Counted from the stretch's first letter, positions 1 through 13,900 are shown. The stretch: 64,000 nt of DNA from Eutreptiella sp. 'Long Island Sound 2002' (GCA_964036045.1 OZ038400.1:18819226-18883225); one strand, 5' to 3'. Notes: generated by a model not told the origin, from the sequence alone. A program made the numbers and translations.

Positions 1-1074
1 CGGTGTTGCGCTGTGCTGACCATCCCAATGAGCACCCCCCCAAAAAGCCCATGCAACAGCACCACAACCCCCGAGCAGCTGTTGATTCTTCGTGGCGTCT
101 GGAGGGTGGCCGCTAATCCCTGTGAATTCCTTGAGGCCATTGGATGGTTCGTGTTATGTTGTGGAGGCTGCACGATGGTTGACAGAAGGGCTTTGTGCCC
201 CGGCTTCTGTTGCCCTGCAGCCGTGCAGCCCCACCGGGTCAGGGTCTGTGTGGACATCCGCGTCCCGCAGCGAGGGCCACCCCCCCCACCCCCCCATAGC
301 CCCCCCTCCTCATTCACTGATTGGGGCCACTCCTTCGGTGCCTGCGGCCCCAATGCTCAGCCCAATGACCCGGTCGCCGTGTTGTCCGGCCGCGCCGCTC
401 TCTGTGTACCAGGGCCCCAGTCCACTCCCTCTTCTGATGTGCCCGGGTGCCCGGAGCCCCCGGTGCATCGGCGTGCGGCGGTGGTTGGGCTGCGGGGGCC
501 AGGGAGTGGCCGTCGGTGTGCATCCCCCGGGCCTGCCCCCCCCCCCCCCCCCTACAGAACAGGGCCGCTCCACACCTCAGCCCTGATCCGGGGTGGTCAC
601 AAGGGCTGCATCGGTGTGCCGGGTGGTGCTCCCAGGCGTACCGACGGGTTGGGGTCCTCAGGAAGACCTTGTGTGCCCCAGGCCGCTGAGGAGGAGTAAC
701 CCCCCCTCCCCCCCCCCCCACACACACCGCAGCCCATCCCCCCGTTCCCGACCACCCGCCCCCCCCCGGAAAGCCCAGAACGTGCCATTTCTTGGCCTGT
801 GGAGTGGCTCCTGAAAACAATCGCAACTTCGACTTCTTCCGACGCCCCTCTGTGGCCCCTGGGATGGGTCTGGGTCATCATTTGGTTGTTGGGGTTTGGT
901 TCATGTACCCTTGCGACCCCCCTCCCCCTTACCCCTTTGGGGGAATGGTCATTTGGGTGCAGCCCCCCCCCCCCCCCGGGTAGGGGGGTGCGGTAGGGGG
1001 GGATTTCAAAGGGGGGGGGGAGGCCTGTGGACAGAGGTGTGTGGACAGCAAAAACAGTCAAACGACCCCCACAA

Positions 1075-1321
1075 CAACCAGAACATCCTCAATACGCCAA
1101 TTATTGGGCGCCGCTGACGCGCAAACGGCACATCCTGCCACATCCAGCACAGCCCCGGCACACCAACTACTGGGCTCTGCGAACGCAGAAACGACACCAG
1201 CAGGAGCACCGGCCGCAGCGGCCGACAGAACGCAGCCACCCGACGCAACATGCGAAGGGAAGAACGGGTGACTGTCCAGGGCCCCGTAAAGGAGCAACAA
1301 CCCGACGGAATGTCACACGGG
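1075..1321. repeat. Dispersed ~250-bp repeat, copy A
   Basis: This block is closely similar to 4613-4857 in the same orientation. Shared landmarks are 'caatacgccaattattg', 'caccggccgcagcggccgac' and 'cgacgcaacatgcgaaggga'. Both copies sit between poly(G) runs and end at 'tgtcac' before a G-run. Short frames are open on both strands, but differences between copies fall at all codon positions, so I treat it as a mobile-element-like repeat and not a gene. No terminal inverted repeats were seen. Confidence 0.75.
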
Positions 1322-2612
1322 GGGGGTACAATCAGTGGAGTGACCTGAGCAGGTAGGGCCAGGAATACACAATTGTGGAAGTCGTGCCGTGCGTCCATTT
1401 CACACCTTCAGCTTCACTGTCACTCTCCTTCACAGAAGTTCCGAGTAGCCATGGGGCGATTGGAGTGTGGTCCAGTGTTTACCACGCACCCTGGCCAGAC
1501 CATTGGGTTAGAGATGCTCTAGAGACACCAAAACCATTTTGACCCAAGTTGTTGGGTGTTGTTCATGTGGTCATTGGTCAGTTTGGGGCATCCGCCATTT
1601 TACTTTGGCCGGGGGGGGGGTCCCAAAAATGTCATTGAGGGGGTGGTCTCTCATTAGGGGGGGGGGGGGGGGTTGGCATGGGATGGGAGGAGGGGCTGTA
1701 GATGTTTTGAGGCACGGCAATGGCTGCATTGCATGTCACAGAGCAAGGCTACATTGCCAGCCCTATTGGCACCACCGCGACCATCGCCAAAGCGTGCGCT
1801 AGGCCTGTTTGCGCATTTCCACAAGGTTTCACATGATGAACGCCGTGTACTGGAGTTGCAGTCGTCGCAGGAATGGAAGGAGTACCCTGGGCTACGGGCA
1901 TTGGTGGACGCTTTGAATTGTTGTTCCAGATTTGGCTTATGACGGCAGGGCGGGATGTTGTGTTGTCTTTGCTTCTGCCAGGAATTCTGAAACACCCCAA
2001 AAATGACACCATCCGTTCACAGATGTCCAGGAAGTAACAACACTATCATAGAGCAATGGTGTTGGTCGGAAAAATTTTTCGGGATAAAAAACAGCTCATC
2101 AAGGGGGGGGGGGGGGCGGTCCTCTCATGGGGGGGGGGGGGTTACCATGAGACGGGAGCGCCCCCCGAGACCAAGCGGTGGATGGTGATTGCCATTCCAT
2201 TTTTTGAATCCAAAGGTACGGTGCTTCAGGGTGAGCCGTGCCGGTGTTGGTAAAACCCCCTCGATCCATTTTCAACGATTTTTCATGTCAGAGCAATTCC
2301 AAAAGGAGCAAGGTGCATGCCACAAGGGCTGAAGGTGTGTGGCGGTGTATATTTCCGGGTGGACGTACAAGGGAGGGTGTGGAGGTATGTTTTACGGTGG
2401 CCGTAACACGGCTGTGTGAACACGCCGAGTCCTCTTGGCTCTCCTCAGTCTTCATCCGTCGTATGGCCGGTGACATGCGTTTATTTGCACGCATGACCGG
2501 TCTGCATGGTCTCCCTTGCAGCCAAAAAGGCCCTTTGGGGGCGCTCGCACTTGTGTAGAAAGGCTGCAATGCTGGCCACTTTGCTTTGGGCAGGTACACT
2601 GGTGACTGGTGA

Positions 2613-2790
2613 TGGCGATGATGACGATGATGACGACGATGACGATGACACAAATGATATGAGAACAACGACATTAACAACGACATTAGCAACGACATTA
2701 ACAACGACAGTAGCAACGACAGCAACACGACAACAACGACGTTAACACCAACAGCAACATTACCAACAGCAGCAGCAGCAGCAGCAGCAA
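2613..2790. repeat. Trinucleotide and 12-bp microsatellite cluster
   Basis: A GAT/GAC run (2613-2650) is followed by tandem 'acattaacaacg'-type 12-mers (about 2664-2745) and a CAG/CAA run (2755-2792). It would read as poly-Asp then Thr/Asn-rich on the + strand, but the surrounding frame looks non-coding. Confidence 0.7.
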
Positions 2791-3069
2791 CTGGTCATCA
2801 CCGCAAGAACCGAGTCATCGCGGCGACTCATGACAGCCTCAACACTCGCTCACTGTAATCGCCATGTCATGCTCAGATGCAACGGTCATGGCTTGCAATT
2901 GGATGTATTTCAAGGAATTGCCATTGGAACAGCGCACGGTACTCCCACACGTCTACATATTGTTGTGTTTGTGCAGCAACAAGCGGTCGACCCAATGATA
3001 TTATTCATAACAGGACCTGGATTTTTTTGACTCAGCGTTTGCTGATGCTTTCAGTCCCAAAGGCCCCAC

Positions 3070-3600
3070 CGCGGTCACAATTCGCGGTTGCAATTTGTGG
3101 TTGCAACACGCGGTTGTAATGGGTGGCTACAACCAGCCAAACGGTTATACGCGCAGTCACAACTGGTGGCTACTGCTTGCAGCCACAACACGCGGTGACA
3201 AGCGGTGACAGCACGTGGGTACGACTGGCGATTACATTTTGCGGTCACGACTGGAGGTGACAACTCGCAATTACAACTCGCGGTTCCACCTGACGGCACA
3301 CAGCACGGTTACAACTCGCGGTTCCACCTGGCGGCACACAACACGGTTACACTTCGCGGTTACAACTGGCACGGCTACAAGTTGTGGTTACAACTCGCGG
3401 TCACAACTCGCGGCTGCAACTCGCGGCCGCAACCCGCGGCTACGACTGGCGGTTACAGACTGCGGTTACAACCGGCGGTTGCAACACGCTGTTATAATTT
3501 GCAATTTGCAAGTCGCGCATTACGAATGGCGATTACAACCAACGCTTACAACCCGCACCCTGGCACGGTTACGACTGGCGGTTGCAACATTGCGATGGCA
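3070..3600. repeat. Degenerate 12-13-bp minisatellite
   Basis: The block is made of diverged copies of a unit like 'gcggttacaactc' (variants cggttgcaac, cggtcacaac, cggctacgac). The unit drifts in length and sequence, unlike the clean satellites later in the window, so it looks older. It lies directly upstream of the first ALMT-like exon. Confidence 0.65.
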
Positions 3601-3655
3601 GTTTGCGGGTACCATTTCCCCCGTACCTCTGCCTCACGTCCGTTGGTTTATTTAG

Positions 3656-3940
3656 GGAGTCTGTTCGCCTTCGCCTCGGGCCATGTATTTCGCCCTCCGC
3701 GTGGCCGTCACCATGGCCATCCTCAGCACCGCGGTGCTGTACCCGCCCCTGATCCGCCTGCTGGACGGCAAGGGCAGCTGGGCCATCATCACCGGCGTCG
3801 TCATGAGCGAGCGCACCGTGGGGCTCGTCTTCCAGAAGGGCGTCTACCGCGTCGTGGGCACCGTCGTGGGCTGCCTCGCGGTGCTGCTCTCCCTGTACCT
3901 GCTGGACCTGGTCGCGCTGGTGCTTGGGGAGGACTCCGAG
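3656..3940 (+). CDS. ALMT/FUSC-type anion channel, exon n (partial gene)
   Basis: This exon reads through 'ALRVAVTMAILS', 'GSWAIITGVVMSERTVG' and 'YRVVGTVVG', then a hydrophobic helix. That is the order of the second part of the membrane domain of ALMT (aluminium-activated malate transporter) and FUSC proteins, where a 'WA-x-(I/M)T-x-VV' strand and a 'K-G-x-x-R-x-x-(G/A)T' loop are typical. The frame opens after a TAG at 3653; an acceptor 'tttatttag' would start the exon at 3656, and the first ATG is at 3683. The exon ends in phase 0 at a good donor (gag|gtgtgt). The ~70 N-terminal residues usual for the family are missing, so earlier exons should exist upstream. Third codon positions are almost all G or C. 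ALMT proteins are plasma- or vacuolar-membrane anion channels in plants; the substrate here is unknown. Confidence 0.8.
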
Positions 3941-4255
3941 GTGTGTGAGGCATGCGTGACTCGATTGTGAGGCACGTGTGACTCAATTGTGAGTCACGTG
4001 TGACTTGATTGTGAGGCACGTGTGACTCAATTGTGAGTCACGTATGACTCGATTGTGAGGCATGTGTGACTCAATTTTGAGTCACGTGTGACTCGATCCT
4101 AAGGCACGTGTGACTCAATTGTGAGTCACGTATGACTCGATTGTGAGTCATGTGTGACTTGATTGTGAGGCACGTGTGACTCAATTGTGGCTCAAACGTG
4201 ACCCGATGATGAGTCACGTGTGACTCAAATGTGACTCAAACGTGACTCAAAACAG
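3941..4255 (+). repeat. 315-bp intron built of TGACTCA hairpin repeats
   Basis: The intron runs from gtgtgt to aacag and is phase 0. Nearly all of it is a tandem ~40-bp unit containing 'gtgactcaattgtgagtcac', which is an 8-bp inverted repeat (gtgactca / tgagtcac) around a 4-nt loop. Variants have gattg, gaggcac or tatgactcg. TGACTCA is the consensus site of AP-1/GCN4-class bZIP factors; use of these sites here is inference only. Confidence 0.8.
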
Positions 4256-4540
4256 GTGTGCGTCCTCGTGGCCCTGGTCGCGGTCGTGAGCGGCGCGGTG
4301 TACCACGGCAAGACCCAGCGGCTGTTCGCGAAGTACGACTACGCGTTCTTCGTGACGGCGCTGACGTACGACTACCTGCTGCTGCACTCGTTCCAGTACC
4401 ACCGGACCTCGCACCTGAACATGTACGAGGAGGCCCACGTGACGTGGTACCGTATCCTGTCCATCTGCTACGCCGTGGCGGTCGTCATGCTCGTCCACGT
4501 GTTCGTGTTCCCGGACTACGCCGGGGACTACCTCTTGCAG
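4256..4540 (+). CDS. ALMT/FUSC-type anion channel, exon n+1 (partial gene)
   Basis: The exon starts after 'aaacag' in phase 0, so it joins the previous exon in frame, and ends in phase 0 at 'cttgcag|gtgccc'. Translation runs VCVLVALVAVVSG, then 'AKYDYAFFVTALTYD', then 'RILSICYAVAVVMLVHV' and ends at 'FPDYAGDYL'. ALMT channels have the same succession: a 'YDYG-x-x-(I/F)-x-x-LT' strand, an 'R-x-x-(T/S)I' helix start, and a closing 'P-x-(W/Y)AG-(E/D)-x-L' motif at the end of the membrane domain. Together the two exons give about 190 residues. The following cytoplasmic C-terminal domain is not found; downstream lie a dispersed repeat, the 11-kb satellite and a gap. The gene is either truncated or has a giant satellite-filled intron. 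Confidence 0.82.
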
Positions 4541-4612
4541 GTGCCCCCCCGGGCCCACGCCACGGCCCCACCCGGCGACCGTGACCTACACCGGGGGCAG
4601 GGGGGGGGGGGG

Positions 4613-4857
4613 CACCAGCACAACCCCCAATACGCCAATTATTGTGCGCCGCTACCGCACAAACGGCACCCGCTGCAACCAGCACAGCCCCAACACACCA
4701 ACAACTGGGCTCCGCGAACGCGGAAACGACACCAGCGGGAGCACCGGCCGCAGCGGCCGACAGAACGCAGCGACCCGACGCAACATGCGAAGGGAAGAGC
4801 GGGTGACTGTACAGGGCCCCGTAATGAAGCAGCAACCAGACGGCATGTCACGGGGGG
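4613..4857. repeat. Dispersed ~250-bp repeat, copy B
   Basis: Second copy of the repeat at 1075-1321, same orientation, again flanked by G-runs. It starts about 70 bp after the donor of the second ALMT exon, so it sits inside the next intron or at a truncation point. Confidence 0.75.
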
Positions 4858-4983
4858 GGGGGGCCGATGGAATTGGCTGGTGACGTCCTTAATGCGCCAT
4901 TTCTCTGCCACTTGGCAGTGAGGGTGTTCAGTCGGGATATTCCCCGGGCGCAGACATGACCCGTTTTGGTGTCGAAACAAGTG

Positions 4984-7900
4984 CCATGGATGTCCCCATT
5001 GATGTCCCCATGGATGCCCCCATGGATGTCCGCATGGATGTCCCCATTGATGTCCCCACGGATGTCCCCATGGATGTCCCCATGGATGTCCCCATGGATG
5101 TCCCCACGGATGTCCCCATGGATGTCCCCATTGATGCCCCATGGATGTCCCCATGGATGCCCCCATGGATGTCCCCATTGATGTCCCCATGGATGTCCCC
5201 ATGATGTCCCCATTGATGTCCCCATTGATGTCCCCATGGATGTCCCCATGGATGTCCCCATGGATGTCCCCACGGATGTCCCCATGGATGTCCCCATGGA
5301 TGTCCCCATGGATGTCCCCATGGATGTCCCCATTGATGTCCCCATTGATGTCCCCATGGAAGTCCCCATTGATGTCCCCATGGATGTCCCCATGGATGTC
5401 CCCATGGATGTCCCCATGGATGTCCCCACGGATGTCCCCATGGATGTCCCCATGGATGTCCCCATGGATGTCCCCATGGATGTCCCCATTGATGTCCCCA
5501 TTGATGGCCCCATGGATGTCCCCATGGATGTCCCCATTGATGTCCCCATGGAAGTCCCCATTGATGTCCCCATTGATGTCCCCATGGATGTCCCCATGGA
5601 TGGCCCCATGGATGTCCCCACGGATGTCCCCATTGATGTCCCCATGGATGTCCCCGTTGATGTCCCCATGGATGTCCCCATGGATGTCCCCATGGATGTC
5701 CCCATGGATGTCCCCATGGATGTCCCCATGGATGTCCCCATGGATGTCCCCATTGATGTCCCCATTGATGTCCCCATGGATGTCCCCATGGATGTCCCCA
5801 TTGATGTCCCCATGGATGTCCCCATTGATGTCCCCATGGATGTCCCCATGGATGTCCCCATGGATGTCCCCATGGATGTCCCCATTGATGTCCCCATGGA
5901 TGTCCCCATGGATGTCCCCATGGATGTCCCCATGGATGTCCCCATGGATGTCCCCATTGATGTCCCCATGGATGTCCCCATTGATGTCCCCATTGATGTC
6001 CCCATGGATGTCCCCATGGATGTCCCCATGGATGTCCCCATGGATGTCCCCATGGATGTCCCCATTGATGTCCCCATGGATGTCCCCATGGATGTCCCCA
6101 TGGATGTCCCCATGGATGTCCCCATGGATGTCCCCATTGATGTCCCCATTGATGTCCCCATGGATGTCCCCATGGATGTCCCCATTGATGTCCCCATGGA
6201 TGTCCCCATTGATGTCCCCATGGATGTCCCCATGGATGTCCCCATTGATGTCCCCATGGATGTCCCCATTGATGTCCCCATTGATGTCCCCATGGATGTC
6301 CCCATGGATGTGCCCATGGATGTCCCCATTGATGTCCCCATGGATGTCCCCATGGATGTCCCCATGGATGTGCCCATGGATGTACCCATGGATGTCCCCA
6401 TGGATGTCCCCATGGATGTCCCCATGGATGTCCCCATGGATGTCCCCATTGATGTCCCCATTGATGTCCCCATGGATGTCCCCATGGATGTCCCCATGGA
6501 TGTCCCCATGGATGTCCCCATGGATGTCCCCATTGATGTCCCCATGGATGTCCCCATGGATGTCCCCATGGATGTCCCCATTGATGTCCCCATGGATGTC
6601 CCCATTGATGTCCCCATTGATGTCCCCATGGATGTCCCCATTGATGTCCCCATTGATGTCCCCATGGATGTCCCCATTGATGTCCCCATGGATGTCCCCA
6701 TGGATGTCCCCATTGATGTCCCCATGGATGTCCCCATTGATGTCCCCATTGATGTCCCCATGGATGTCCCCATGGATGTCCCCATGGATGTCCCCATTGA
6801 TGTCCCCATGGATGTCCCCATGGATGTCCCCACGGATGTCCCCATGGATGTCCCCATGGATGTCCCCATGGATGTCCCCATGGATGTCCCCATTGATGTC
6901 CCCATGGATGTCCCCATGGAAGTCCCCATTGATGTCCCCATGGATGTCCCCATGGATGTCCCCATGGATGTCCCCATGGATGTCCCCACGGATGTCCCCA
7001 TGGATGTCCCCATGGATGTCCCCATGGATGTCCCCATGGATGTCCCCATTGATGTCCCCATGGATGGCCCCATGGATGTCCCCATGGATGTCCCCATTGA
7101 TGTCCCCATGGAAGTCCCCATTGATGTCCCCATGGATGTCCCCATGGATGTCCCCATGGATGTCCCCATGGATGTCCCCATGGATGTCCCCATGGATGTC
7201 CCCATGGATGGCCCCATGGATGTCCCCACGGATGTCCCCATTGATGTCCCCATGGATGTCCCCGTTGATGTCCCCATGGATGTCCCCATGGATGTCCCCA
7301 TGGATGTCCCCATGGATGTCCCCATGGATGTCCCCATGGATGTCCCCATGGATGTCCCCATTGATGTCCCCATTGATGTCCCCATGGATGTCCCCATGGA
7401 TGTCCCCATTGATGTCCCCATGGATGTCCCCATTGATGTCCCCATGGATGTCCCCATGGATGTCCCCATGGATGTCCCCATGGATGTCCCCATTGATGTC
7501 CCCATGGATGTCCCCATGGATGTCCCCATGGATGTCCCCATGGATGTCCCCATGGATGTCCCCATGGATGTCCCCATGGATGTCCCCATTGATGTCCCCA
7601 TTGATGTCCCCATGGATGTCCCCATGGATGTCCCCATGGATGTCCCCATGGATGTCCCCATGGATGTCCCCATTGATGTCCCCATGGATGTCCCCATGGA
7701 TGTCCCCATGGATGTCCCCATGGATGTCCCCATGGATGTCCCCATTGATGTCCCCATTGATGTCCCCATGGATGTCCCCATTGATGTCCCCATTGATGTC
7801 CCCATGGATGTCCCCATTGATGTCCCCATGGATGTCCCCATGGATGTCCCCATTGATGTCCCCATGGATGTCCCCATTGATGTCCCCATTGATGTCCCCA

Positions 7901-10900
7901 TGGATGTCCCCATGGATGTGCCCATGGATGTCCCCATGGATGTCCCCATCGATGTCCCCATGGATGTCCCCATGGATGTCCCCATTGATGTCCCCATGGA
8001 TGTCCCCATGGATGTCCCCATGGATGTCCCCATGGATGTCCCCATTGATGTCCCCATGGATGTCCCCATGGATGTCCCCATGGATGTCCCCATGGATGTC
8101 CCCATTGATGTCCCCATTGATGTCCCCATGGATGTCCCCATGGATGTCCCCATTGATGTCCCCATTGATGTCCCCATGGATGTCCCCATGGATGTCCCCA
8201 TTGATGTCCCCATGGATGTCCCCATTGATGTCCCCATTGATGTCCCCATGGATGTCCCCATGGATGTCCCCATTGATGTCCCCATGGACGTCCCCATTGA
8301 TGTCCCCATGGATGTCCCCATTGATGTCCCCATGGATGTCCCCATTGATGTCCCCATGGATGTCCCCATGGATGTCCCCATGGATGTCCCCATTGATGTC
8401 CCCATTGATGTCCCCATGGATGTCCCCATTGATGTTCCCATGGATGTCCCCATTGATGTCCCCGTTGATGTCCCCATGGATGTCCCCATGGATGTCCCCA
8501 TGGATGTCCCCATGGATGTCCCCATGGATGTCCCCATTGATGTCCCCATTGATGTCCCCATGGATGTCCCCATGGATGTCCCCATGGATGTCCCCATGGA
8601 TGTCCCCATTGATGTCCCCATTGATGTCCCCATGGATGTCCCCATTGATGTCCCCATGGATGTCCCCATTGATGTCCCCATGGATGTCCCCATTGATGTC
8701 CCCATGGATGTCCCCATTGATGTCCCCATTGATGTCCCCATTGATGTCCCCATGGATGTCCCCATGGATGTCCCCATGGATGTCCCCATGGATGTCCCCA
8801 TTGATGTCCCCATGGATGTCCCCATGGATGTCCCCATGGATGTCCCCATTGATGTCCCCATTGATGTCCCCATGGATGTCCCCATTGATGTCCCCATGGA
8901 TGTCCCCATTGATGTCCCCATGGATGTCCCCATGGATGTCCCCATGGATGTCCCCATGGATGTCCCCATGGATGTCCCCATGGATGTCCCCATTGATGTC
9001 CCCATGGATGTCCCCATTGATGTCCCCATTGATGTCCCCATGGATGTCCCCATGGATGTCCCCATTGATGTCCCCATGGATGTCCCCATGGATGTCCCCA
9101 TGGATGTCCCCATGGATGTCCCCATGGATGTCCCCATGGATGTCCCCATGGATGTCCCCATGGATGTCCCCATTGATGTCCCCATGGATGTCCCCATGGA
9201 TGTCCCCATGGATGTCCCCATTGATGTCCCCATGGATGTCCCCATGGATGTCCCCATTGATGTCCCCATGGATGTCCCCATGGATGTCCCCATTGATGTC
9301 CCCATGGATGTCCCCATGGATGTCCCCATTGATGTCCCCATTGATGTCCCCATGGATGTCCCCATTGATGTCCCCATGGATGTCCCCATTGATGTCCCCA
9401 TGGATGTCCCCATGGATGTCCCCATTGATGTCCCCATGGATGTCCCCATGGATGTCCCCATGGATGTCCCCATGGATGTCCCCATTGATGTCCCCATGGA
9501 TGTCCCCATTGATGTCCCCATGGATGTCCCCATGGGTGTCCCCATTGATGTCCCCATTGATGTCCCCATTGTTGTCCCCATTGATGTCCCCATGGATGTC
9601 CCCATGGATGTCCCCATGGATGTCCCCATGGATGTCCCCATGGATGTCCCCATGGATGTCCCCATGGATGTCCCCATGGATGTCCCCATTGATGTCCCCA
9701 TTGATGTCCCCATTGATGTCCCCATGGATGTCCCCATGGATGTCCCCATTGATGTCCCCATGGATGTCCCCATGGATGTCCCCATGGATGTCCCCATGGA
9801 TGTCCCCATGGATGTCCCCATGGATGTCCCCATGGATGTCCCCATTGATGTCCCCATGGATGTCCCCATGGATGTCCCCATGGATGTCCCCATGGATGTC
9901 CCCATTGATATCCCCATGGATGTCCCCATGGATGTCCCCATGGATGTCCCCATTGATGTCCCCATGGATGTCCCCATTGATGTCCCCATGGATGTCCCCA
10001 TTGATGTCCCCATGGATGTCCCCATTGATGTCCCCATTGATGTCCCCATTGATATCCCCATGGATGTCCCCATTGATGTCCCCATGGATGTCCCCATTGA
10101 TGTCTTCATGGATGTCCCCATGGATGTCCCCATGGATGTCCCCATTGATGTCCCCATGGATGTCCCCATTGATGTCCCCATTGATGTCCCCATGGATGTC
10201 CCCATGGATGTCCCCATTGATGTCCCCATGGATGTCCCCATTGATGTCCCCATGGATGTCCCCATGGATGTCCCCATGGATGTCCCCATGGATGTCCCCA
10301 TGGATGTCCCCATTGATGTCCCCATGGATGTCCCCATTGATGTCCCCATGGATGTCCCCATTGATGTCCCCATTGATGTCCCCATGGATGTCCCCATGGA
10401 TGTCCCCATTGATGTCCCCATGGATGTCCCCATGGATGTCCCCATGGATGTCCCCATTGATGTCCCCATGGATGTCCCCATGGATGTCCCCATGGATGTC
10501 CCCATTGATGTCCCCATGGATGTCCCCATGGATGCCCCCATTGATGTCCCCATGGATGTCCCCATGGATGTCCCCATGGATGTCCCCATGGATGTCCCCA
10601 TGGATGTCCCCATGGATGTCCCCATGGATGTCCCCATTGATGTCCCCATGGATATCCCCATGGATGTCCCCATGGATGTCCCCATTGATGTCCCCATTGA
10701 TGTCCCCGTTGATGTCCCCATGGATGTCCCCATTGATGTCCCCATGGATGTCCCCATGGATGTCCCCATGGAAGTCCCCATGGATGTCCCCATGGATGTC
10801 CCCATGGATGTCCCCATGGATGTCCCCATTGATGTCCCCATTGATGTCCCCATGGATGTCCCCATTGATGTCCCCATGGATGTCCCCATTGATGTCCCCA

Positions 10901-13900
10901 TGGATGTCCCCATGGATGTCCCCATGGATGTCCCCATGGATGTCCCCATGGATGTCCCCATTGATGTCCCCATTGATGTCCCCATTGATGTCCCCATGGA
11001 TGTCCCCATGGATGTCCCCATTGATGTCCCCATTGATGTCCCCATGGATGTCCCCATGGATGTCCCCATTGATGTCCCCATGGATGTCCCCATGGATGTC
11101 CCCATGGATGTCCCCATTGATGTCCCCATGGATGTCCCCATTGATGTCCCCATTGATGTCCCCATGGATGTCCCCATGGATGTCCCCATTGATGTCCCCA
11201 TGGATGTCCCCATGGATGTCCCCATGGATGTCCCCATGGATGTCCCCATGGATGTCCCCATTGATGTCCCCATGGATGTCCCCATTGATGTCCCCATGGA
11301 TGTCCCCATGGATGTCCCCATGGATGTCCCCATGGATGTCCCCATTGATGTCCCCATTGATGTCCCCATGGATGTCCCCATTGATGTCCCCATGGATGTC
11401 CCCATTGATGTCCCCATTGATGTCCCCATGGATGTCCCCATTGATGTCCCCATTGATGTCCCCATGGATATCCCCATTGATGTCCCCATGGATGTCCCCA
11501 TTGATGTCCCCATGGATGTCCCCATGGATGTCCCCATGGATGTCCCCATTGATGTCCCCATTGATGTCCCCATTGATGTCCCCATGGATGTCCCCATGGA
11601 AGTCCCCATTGATGTCCCCATGGATGTCCCCATGGATGTCCCCATGGATGTCCCCATTGATGTCCCCATGGATGTCCCCATTGATGTCCCCATGGATGTC
11701 CCCATTGATGTCCCCATGGATGTCCCCATTGATGTCCCCATTGATGTCCCCATTGATATCCCCATGGATGTCCCCATTGATGTCCCCATGGATGTCCCCA
11801 TTGATGTCCCCATGGATGTCCCCATGGATGTCCCCATGGATGTCCCCATTGATGTCCCCATGGATGTCCCCATTGATGTCCCCATGGATGTCCCCATGGA
11901 TGTCCCCATGGATGTCCCCATTGATGTCCCCATGGATGTCCCCATTGATGTCCCCATGGATGTCCCCATGGATGTCCCCATGGATGTCCCCATGGATGTC
12001 CCCATGGATGTCCCCATTGATGTCCCCATTGATGTCCCCATTGATGTCCCCATGGATGTCCCCATTGATGTCCCCATTGATGTCCCCATGGATGTCCCCA
12101 TGGATGTCCCCATTGATGTCCCCATGGATGTCCCCATGGATGTCCCCATGGATGTCCCCATTGATGTCCCCATGGATGTCCCCATGGATGCCCCCATTGA
12201 TGTCCCCATGGATGTCCCCATGGATGTCCCCATGGATGTCCCCATGGATGTCCCCATGGATGTCCCCATGGATGTCCCCATGGATGTCTCCATGGATGTC
12301 CCCATTGATGTCCCCATGGATATCCCCATGGATGTCCCCATGGATGTCCCCATTGATGTCCCCATTGATGTCCCCGTTGATGTCCCCATGGATGTCCCCA
12401 TTGATGTCCCCATGGATGTCCCCATGGATGTCCCCACGGATGTCCCCATGGATGTCCCCATGGATGTCCCCATGGATGTCCCCATGGAAGTCCCCATGGA
12501 TGTCCCCATGGATGTCCCCATGGATGTCCCCATGGAAGTCCCCATGGATGTCCCCATGGATGTCCCCATGGATGTCCCCATGGATGTCCCCATTGATGTC
12601 CCCATTGATGTCCCCATGGATGTCCCCATTGATGTCCCCATGGATGTCCCCATTGATGTCCCCATGGATGTCCCCATGGATGTCCCCATGGATGTCCCCA
12701 TGGATGTCCCCATGGATGTCCCCATTGATGTCCCCATTGATGTCCCCATTGATGTCCCCATGGATGTCCCCATGGATGTCCCCATTGATGTCCCCATTGA
12801 TGTCCCCATGGATGTCCCCATGGATGTCCCCATTGATGTCCCCATGGATGTCCCCATGGATGTCCCCATGGATGTCCCCATGGATGTCCCCATTGATGTC
12901 CCCATGGATGTCCCCATTGATGTCCCCATTGATGTCCCCATGGATGTCCCCATGGATGTCCCCATTGATGTCCCCATGGATGTCCCCATGGATGTCCCCA
13001 TGGATGTCCCCATGGATGTCCCCATGGATGTCCCCATGGATGTCCCCATGGATGTCCCCATTGATGTCCCCATTGATGTCCCCATGGATGTCCCCATTGA
13101 TGTCCCCATGGATGTCCCCATTGATGTCCCCATGGATGTCCCCATTGATGTCCCCATTGATGTCCCCATGGATATCCCCATGGATGTCCCCATGGATGTC
13201 CCCATTGATGTCCCCATTGATGTCCCCATGGATGTCCCCATTGATGTCCCCATTGATGTCCCCATGGATGTCCCCATGGATGTCCCCATTGATGTCCCCA
13301 TGGATATCCCCATGGATGTCCCCATGGATGTCCCCATTGATGTCCCCATGGATGTCCCCATTGATGTCCCCATGGATGTCCCCATGGATGTCCCCATGGA
13401 TGTCCCCATTGATGTCCCCATGGATGTCCCCATTGATGTCCCCATGGATGTCCCCATGGATGTCCCCATGGATGTCCCCATTGATGTCCCCATGGATGTC
13501 CCCATGGATGTCCCCATTGATGTCCCCATGGATGTCCCCATGGATGTCCCCATGGATGTCCCCATGGATGTCCCCATGGATGTCCCCATGGATGTCCCCA
13601 TGGATGTCCCCATGGATGTCCCCATGGATGTCCCCATGGATGTCCCCATGGATGTCCCCATGGATGTCCCCATGGATGTCCCCATGGATGTCCCCATGGA
13701 TGTCCCCATTGATGTCATCATTGATGTCCCCATGGATGTCCCCATTGATGTCCCCATGGATGTCCCCATGGATGTCCCCATGGATGTCCCCATGGATGTC
13801 CCCATGGATGTCCCCATTGATGTCCCCATTGATGTCCCCATGGATGTCCCCATGGATGTCCCCATGGATGTCCCCATGGATGTCCCCATGGATGTCCCCA

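Larger units (their letters stand above)
1..3060. other. No gene recognised; homopolymer-rich non-coding DNA
   Basis: No open frame here has family-like residues. The stretch has many poly(C) or poly(G) runs (near 537-550, 707-719, 965-978, 1611-1620, 1658-1672, 2104-2117, 2130-2141), which keep several overlapping frames open by chance. The blocks around 1600-1690 and 2095-2160 resemble each other (G-run, a TC-rich link with 'ctctcat', another G-run, then a 'catgggatggga'-like tail), so they are probably two diverged copies of one repeat. The N-terminal exon or exons expected for the ALMT-like gene at 3.66 kb were not found. Confidence 0.5.
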
